64,000 nt of DNA. Source: Lantana camara. Taxonomy: Eukaryota; Streptophyta; Magnoliopsida; Lamiales; Verbenaceae. How positions within the stretch are numbered: position 1 is the first letter of the stretch; each line of letters begins with the position of its first letter. The DNA lies in NCBI GenBank assembly GCA_037501455.1, contig CM074858.1, positions 83,612,501 to 83,676,500 on the forward strand. The letters are read 5' to 3'. A program made the position numbers and the translations under genes. This document shows, piece by piece, positions 58,379-64,000 of the stretch. Below the pieces are notes generated by a model. The model saw only the letters and a list, made by a program, of their open reading frames with translations, ran no database searches and had not been told where the DNA came from.

Positions 58379-61300
58379 TGTGACGCCCCGATATTTCGGC
58401 CGTACAGGTATGACGTAAGTGTTTATCAAATTGTGCGAAATAATTAATTATACGTGTTTTATGTATTTAATTTTTATTTTAATTATATTAAATGTTAATT
58501 ATTTTATTTAATGTTATTACTATTAATACATTTATATAATATAAATATATTTATATATATTATTGTGTACGTGTGCATGAAAATAATTATGCATGCATTT
58601 TATGTTTATAAATTAATTATGCATGCATGTATTATAAATTATATATATACGTATGCATGCATTATTATTTATCATGTATTATATATGAATTTAATTGTTT
58701 ATTAATGTTAATGGTATGGCTTTTATTGTTACTTTGCGTATGAGTGACATTTACGTGCTTCGTTTCTATTTAAATTGATACCGAAATTTTGTACGAATTT
58801 AATATGTTGAACTTATACGTGTCTTGTATATGAATATTTGTTCGTTTCGTATTTTTGGATTCATTTGCTTGTGTTTCGGATTTAATTTGAATTTTGGAAT
58901 CCAAGTTGGGGGCTAACGAGCACTTAGCGCACCCTTGGTTCCGTATTTAATATCTTGAGCTCGGGAACTCGGATTCAAGTTCCGTCAACTTCGCTGAACT
59001 CGTAACGAAAATTCGAGTTTAGTAAACTTAGCCTTATATTTTTCTAACATCATTTGAACCTCCGAAATTCAACCGAAAAATGAAACGGCGACGAAACTGA
59101 CCTTGTTGCACTAAAATGGCCATAACTTATTCATTTGTTAACCAAATTAACCATGGTTTGATGCTATAGAACCCTAACTCAACCACCTAACCTGCTGTAC
59201 TATGCCCTAACCGAACCAACCCTCACACAATTCACAAATCTCAGCCAAAATTACTGCTTTCCAGTGCTCTCCCGTAACCTTGCATTCCTTGGAGATTTTG
59301 GAGCTCAAATCTCATCCAATCTTCATCCAATCAACAAGGTAAGCTTAGGGTTGTATTATATGTTCATTTCTGATCATTTTCATCTTTTCATCCCCAAATT
59401 TGATCATGGTTTCATGGGATTTTTTATTGAATTCGAAAATAAGAGGTTTAGAGCCAATTTGAGGATCTTGTTCAATTCTTGATGGTTTTGATTGATTCCA
59501 AGCATGAAAATGATTGTTTTGACATCCTCTTCTCATTTATGATCATTGATTTCATGGTAGTTGAAGTATTTATGAGATATCATTTATGGCACTTTGGGAG
59601 ATTTTCATGAAATGTCACGTATGACAGCTTTTCTTAGTTGAGCTCTTTTGGAACTGATATACATGTTGAAATTGTGTGGATTTTCTGCGTTTTGATAGCC
59701 TAATTGACCTGAACTCATTAAGATTACTTGAGATCATTCTATGCCCTGTTTTCGCGTAAGTTTTGCCTTGTTTTTTGGCCTGAAAGTTGCTGTCAAAACT
59801 GTTGCGTTTCCTCCTTGCTTTTGCTGTCAATTTTGTGCATTGTTAAGGCTGATTTGTTGCTGCATTTCGTGCCTTGTATTGCTGCATCTCCTGCTTGTTG
59901 TGGCTTTAGTTGTTGCTGCGTTTTATACCCAGAAAACAGGGGAAAGTCTGCGTTTGTTGCTGCTGCTGAACGGGTTGACACGGGTGTGTCGTTCTTGTTT
60001 GTTCCAGCGTGAAACGGGGGTGTGTATTTGGTCTGAATTTCTATACCGAGACACGAGGGTGTCTCGGTTTGTTCTTTGGGGGTAACACGGGGGTGTCACC
60101 TTATAACTTTCCATGCGTGTTTTGCTGTTGAGTTGCTGCTACTGCTTCACGTTTTCCCTTTCTTTTCTTTCCTGCATGAGTTTGCATGCATGTATTAGTT
60201 TAGTGCATGGGATTGCATGCATAATGTTTGCATGCATATATGTATATATTTATACCTAAACTATTGCATGCATGTGTTTTAATTGCATGAAAATTTTCAT
60301 GAATTGGTTTTGCATGCATGGGCTACGTATGCATGTATATATATATATATATATAAATCATATAATATAGTATATGTATATTATATTTAATTATATATTT
60401 ATATATGTTTATTAAATATTAAATGTTATTTGATTTAATTGAATTATAGAATTTAATTGTTACCTATTTCATGTTTTATTTAATTTCCTAAATTTAATTG
60501 AATGTATTTAATTGTTTAACTTCTAATTGTAAATGCGATTGAATGTGTTTAATTGTTTATGTTCTAAATTTAAATGTGATTTAACTTGTGCTATGAATAT
60601 ATTTGAATTTCTTGAATTAATTTGATTGAAAATGTGGAATTATGAAAGTGAATGAAAGTGAATGACTTGATTATATGATTTAAATGTATTAATAGTGTAC
60701 ATGAACATTTTCATAACATAATTTTATCTTTTATATATTCATATCATGATCATTGCATTGCCGAGCGTCTTATTTGGTCATATTGAGTCTCACTTCACCT
60801 TTCTTGCACAGATTTTGATCCAGTTGGAGACAAGGCCGGTCAGTGAGGCTCGTGCTTTCTTCTTTTGACGGTTTAAGGTGGGTTTTTCTTCTATGTAGAT
60901 ATAAGACCCTATATATACCTTCAATGTGAAAGTTTTCGACCAAAATTATATATATATATAGAGAGTCGTTTTAAAGAGTAAACGTTTTCAACGTAAAACC
61001 TTGTTTTATGAACCCTACCTAATGTTTTGGCGAGAAATGATCGAATGCACGAATGGGGCCCAGGGACTTAGTGTGAGTGGCTATCCGGGGAGGCACGGGC
61101 CGACGGTGATCCCTCACACTAGTTCCACCAATGAACGGCGTAACCGGACCTCGTTAGGAGTTAGCGAGGAATGGACGCTGAGCGCTATCTGGGGAGTCAT
61201 GTAACCCCTTTTGGTCAATGAATGGGTGGTCGGGCCTTGCAAACCCACCACCAACCCGGAGGAAGAAGGTGTAAATGTTAATGATTGTGCACAAAAGATT

Positions 61301-61988
61301 GATTGCATGAAAAGAATGAATGAATGAATGTTTAAATGATTTACACAAGGTTTTGGTTGGAGATAATGCACGCCCACTCGCCGGGCCACTAATGACCTAA
61401 TGTTAATGATTCGTTATAATCCCTTTTGATGATTTTTAGTCACCCACTTGGGAAATTCTTTAAAAACCTCACTTGGGATTATAGCTTGCATGTGATTGTT
61501 TAATTACCGTCATATCTTCTATTTATGCCCTGTTTTTTACCCACCAGTCCCTTTTGGACTGAACCCGTTTGGTTTTCAGTTGTTTTGTGCAGGTGTTGAG
61601 GGAGCTAGGGGGGAATACGAGTCCTAGGTCTTGCATTCGTCTCTAGCTCTGTATTTTGAGTCTTACACTTGCATACTCTTATAATTGATCATTGTATATA
61701 ATTAATGATTTGGAGCGTACTTGGTTGAGCCGTGATGGCAATTGATGATGTATATGAATGATTTTTGGAGCTTGGATGCTCATGGTACATATATATATGG
61801 TATATGTTCGTTTATTGCTTCCGCTTTAATGTTTTATGTTGTTTTATGGTTTTAAGGGTTAGCCCGCCTAGCTTAGAGTGTGTGTTTGTCCCCGTTCGCT
61901 GGGATTTGGCTCGGGTATGGGTCGCCCATTTCATATTCGAGTCGGGTCTCGGTGCGGGGGATGTGACACCTTGCGCTCGGGTGTTACA
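58379..61988 (+). mobile_element. Solo Gypsy LTR, plus strand, 3610 bp
   Basis: It begins TGTGACGCCCCG and ends GGGTGTTACA. The flanks are tgatt (58374-58378 and 61989-61993), a perfect 5-base duplication inside the Copia gag. It carries the donor-like CAAG/GTAAG (GT at 59339), palindromes (59977-60100), CACAG ending 60811, AAG/GTGGG (60877/60878), the GC-rich block (61022-61385), the stem-loop AGTCC/GGACT (61546-61560) and TGTGCAG ending 61592. In the middle and 3' parts it resembles LTR A and the solo LTR 45728-49654. Confidence 0.96.
59977..60100. promoter_or_regulatory. Palindrome cluster in solo LTR 58379-61988
   Basis: GACAC/GTGTC (59977-59990), ACCGAGACAC/GTGTCTCGGT (60045-60068, GAGG loop) and GGTAACAC/GTGTCACC with one mismatch (60081-60100, GGGG loop). 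Confidence 0.7.
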
Positions 61989-61993
61989 TGATT

Positions 61994-63096
61994 AGTCAGC
62001 TTGTGACTACTGAAAGCACGATCAAGAAGGACAATAAGTTTTTGATGGTCACGGCTCCATCTTGTTCTAAGCCTTCTAAAGGCAAGGGCAAGAAAGCCCA
62101 AAAGAAGAAGAAATCCCTTAGGCCCAATGGCGGCATCAAGAAGGGAAAAGCCCAAAAGAAGAAATGTGATCATAAAAAGGACGTTTGCTTCCATTGTGGC
62201 AAATCGGGGCATTGGAGGAGAAATTATCAGTAGTGCAAGGCTACTCTGAATAAAGGTATGTTTCTCGTTGAAGTAAATCTTTCTATTAATTCTAACTCTT
62301 GGGTACTTGATACCGGCTGTGGATTTCATATCTGTAATGATGTACAGATGCTAAGTGAGGTTCGACAGCTCAAGGGAGGAGAATGTGTCTTGAAGATTTG
62401 AGATGGCTCATCGGTTGAGGCTCAAGCTTTAGGCACAATTAGATTAAATTTAGGTTGTTTTGTTTTAGTTCTAAATAAAGTCCTTTATGTACCAAACATG
62501 ATTCGTAATATAATTTCAGTTCCAATACTTGATTGCGAAGGTTATGAGATTGATATTAAGAATGGTAACTTTTTCCTTAAAAAGAATGATTTTTCAATAC
62601 ATCTTGGTACATTGAACAATGGACTTTATCTAACTCAAAACACCAATATTTTGAATATACAACGAGAAACAAAACGTAAGAGAGATAACGAAGTCTCAGC
62701 ATCTTTATGGCATGCTAGATTAAGACATATTTCCAAAAGCAAAATTAGCAAGTTAACCACCTTAAGGACATTCTCTGAAAATGACCTTAAACAGTTAACT
62801 TCTTCTGAATCTTGTCTCAAAGGAAAGATGTCCAAAACTCCTTTCACAGGGAGTGTGGAATGAGCCACTAAGACCTTGGATTTGATTCATTCTGATGTGT
62901 GGACCGCTTAGTGTAAGCATACGAAACAATCATCAGTACTTCATAACCTTTACTGACGACTTTAGTCGTTATGGTTATGTGTACTTAATGAAGTACAAAT
63001 CTGAGGCTTTTTGAGAAATTCTTAGAATCTCAAAAGGAGGTTGAGAACCAAACTGGTCACATGATCAAGACACTTCGATCTGATCGAGATGACGAG
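61994..63096 (+). pseudogene. Copia element 2 gag end, protease and integrase
   Basis: It continues the gag after the inserted LTR. The Lys-rich linker is followed by a zinc knuckle whose last Cys is Tyr (CFHCGKSGHWRRNY) and a stop at 62231-62233. The protease motif LDTGCG is intact, but a TGA follows at about 62399-62401. In integrase, WHARLRHIS keeps both His, and the first Cys of the zinc motif is Ser (SSESCLKGKM). A missing T in the DVCGPL region shifts the frame near 62898. The RSDRGGE core reads RSDRDDE, with a MITE inserted right after it. No functional product is possible. Confidence 0.9.
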
Positions 63097-63662
63097 TAGG
63101 GGTGGGCGTCGGGATCGGGATTTTCGGGACCCGTCCCGTCCCGATCGGGACTGGAAATTCGGGAAAAAAGAATTTCGGGACGGGATCCCGATCCCGATAA
63201 AAAATTCGGGATCGGGATCGGGAAATATTTTTTAGATTTTCGAGAAATTCGGGATCCCGAAAATCCCGATAATAAATTAATTATATATATATATATATAT
63301 ATTAAGATGTGTTTATATATAAACATATATATATATAGTTAATTACGTATTAATATATAAACATATACATATTAATATTATTGTTATACATTTATATACA
63401 TATACGTCTTATGCATATTAATATTATTATTATACATATATATATATAATTAATTTATAATATATATGTATATATATATATAATATATATATTAATATAT
63501 ATTTCGGGATATCCCGATCCCATCCCGAAATATCGGGATCCCGATAGTCGGGATCCCAACATTATCGGGACGGGACCGGGAATATAAAATCCCACCCCGA
63601 TCCCGAAAATCCCGATCTCGAAAATCCCAAATCCCGAAAATCCCGTCCCGCGCCCACCCCTA
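63097..63662. mobile_element. hAT-type MITE, 566 bp
   Basis: Perfect 12-base terminal inverted repeats TAGGGGTGGGCG/CGCCCACCCCTA are flanked by the 8-base target duplication atgacgag (63089-63096, 63663-63670), the size made by hAT transposases. Both arms are packed with CGGGATCGGGA-type repeats (about 63110-63270 and 63505-63650) that can fold back on each other, around an AT-rich centre. No coding capacity is present. Its termini do not match the hAT remnant at 35393-38000. Confidence 0.95.
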
Positions 63663-63670
63663 ATGACGAG

Positions 63671-64000
63671 TATCTTAGTGAAGAATTCCTTAGTCATCTC
63701 AGAGATAATGGTATTATCTCCCGATGGACTCCTTCAGGAACTCCTCATCTTAATGTAGTTTCTGAGAGAAGGAATTGAAACCTTACTTGATATGGTTCAT
63801 TCCATGATGAGTTTCAGTGACTTACCACCTTCTTTCTGGGGTTATGCTCTAGAAAGTGCAGCTAAGATCTTGAATCTTGTTCCTTCTAAATCAGTCCCTA
63901 AAACGCCCTATGAAATGTGCATGGTAAAATCCCTAGCTATTCTTACTTAAGAATTTGGGGTTGTCCTACTTATGTGAAGAGGACAGTGGGAGATAAGTTA
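63671..64000 (+). pseudogene. Copia element 2 integrase, continuing past the window
   Basis: It resumes with YLSEEFLSHLRDN.. and continues through FSDLPPSFWGYALESA to the window end. Frameshifts lie near 63765 and 63918 (one base missing where element 1 has TGTGGCATGG). Reverse transcriptase should follow beyond 64000. Confidence 0.9.

Larger units (their letters stand above)
44072..64000 (+). mobile_element. Copia element 2, heavily nested, 3' end outside window
   Basis: Same family as Copia element 1. Its own parts are 44072-44470 and 54129-55581 (5' LTR, together about 1.85 kb), primer site 55584, leader to 57814, gag 57815-58378, then 61994-63096 and 63671-64000 (gag end, protease, integrase). 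Everything else within is inserted: 44471-54123, 58379-61988 and 63097-63662. It sits in the 3' LTR of element B. Multiple stops and frameshifts show it is old. Confidence 0.9.

Noticed and set aside
1..64000. tRNA or rRNA genes
   Set aside because: The only tRNA-like matches are short primer binding sites next to LTR ends; no cloverleaf or rRNA motif was recognised.

Overview
This window looks like repeat-dense, gene-poor nuclear DNA of a flowering plant. Almost every kilobase can be assigned to a plant-type transposable element: Ty3/Gypsy and Ty1/Copia LTR retrotransposons primed by initiator-Met tRNA, a TRIM, a Mutator-like DNA element, a hAT transposase remnant and a hAT MITE. I see no intact host gene, rRNA, tRNA or CRISPR array. 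The species cannot be told from the sequence.

Left part (1-26007). A young Gypsy element (A) fills 1-10040; its 5' LTR is cut by the window edge. Its two LTRs look almost identical, yet its gag is deleted and its pol is broken. It abuts the minus-strand LTR fragment 10041-12246, then come two more LTR fragments (12247-14235 and 14236-17359, the latter holding an intact TRIM at 16410-16872 with TSD gttac). A minus-strand LTR fragment and a small coding remnant follow. A solo Gypsy LTR lies at 18168-21155. A 3.85-kb Mutator-like element (21394-25247, 9-bp TSD) carries a broken Myb/SANT-like gene, a PB1-like transposase fragment and three tandem-repeat blocks.

Middle (26008-44071). Copia element 1 (26008-32325) has a 5'-truncated LTR with a G-box cluster and TATA box, a long leader and a gag-pol with stops, truncated in the RT/RNase H region. 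It is joined to a Tat-like Gypsy gag fragment, a minus LTR fragment and a DUF659-type hAT transposase pseudogene. Gypsy element B (about 38290-44071) has PBS, a nearly complete gag whose start codon is mutated, a PPT and no pol.

Right (44072-64000). Copia element 2 starts inside the 3' LTR of B and runs off the window. It is a Russian doll: its 5' LTR is split by a minus Gypsy solo LTR (44471-54123, TSD ggggt), which is split by a minus Copia solo LTR (44736-50624, TSD cgact), which is split by a plus Gypsy solo LTR (45728-49654, TSD tttaa). Its gag is split by another Gypsy solo LTR (58379-61988, TSD tgatt) and its integrase by a 566-bp hAT MITE (63097-63662, 8-bp TSD).

The most unusual signal is shared by the Gypsy LTRs, which are otherwise diverged. 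Each has (i) a GAGCTC-containing segment ending in a splice-donor-like site, (ii) 0.2-0.9 kb downstream, a cluster of short perfect inverted repeats whose sequence differs between families while the pairing is kept, and (iii) in most, a covarying AGTC/GACT stem-loop near a conserved acceptor-like TGTGCAG. This suggests a spliced, structured LTR leader. All coordinates and alignments were made by eye.
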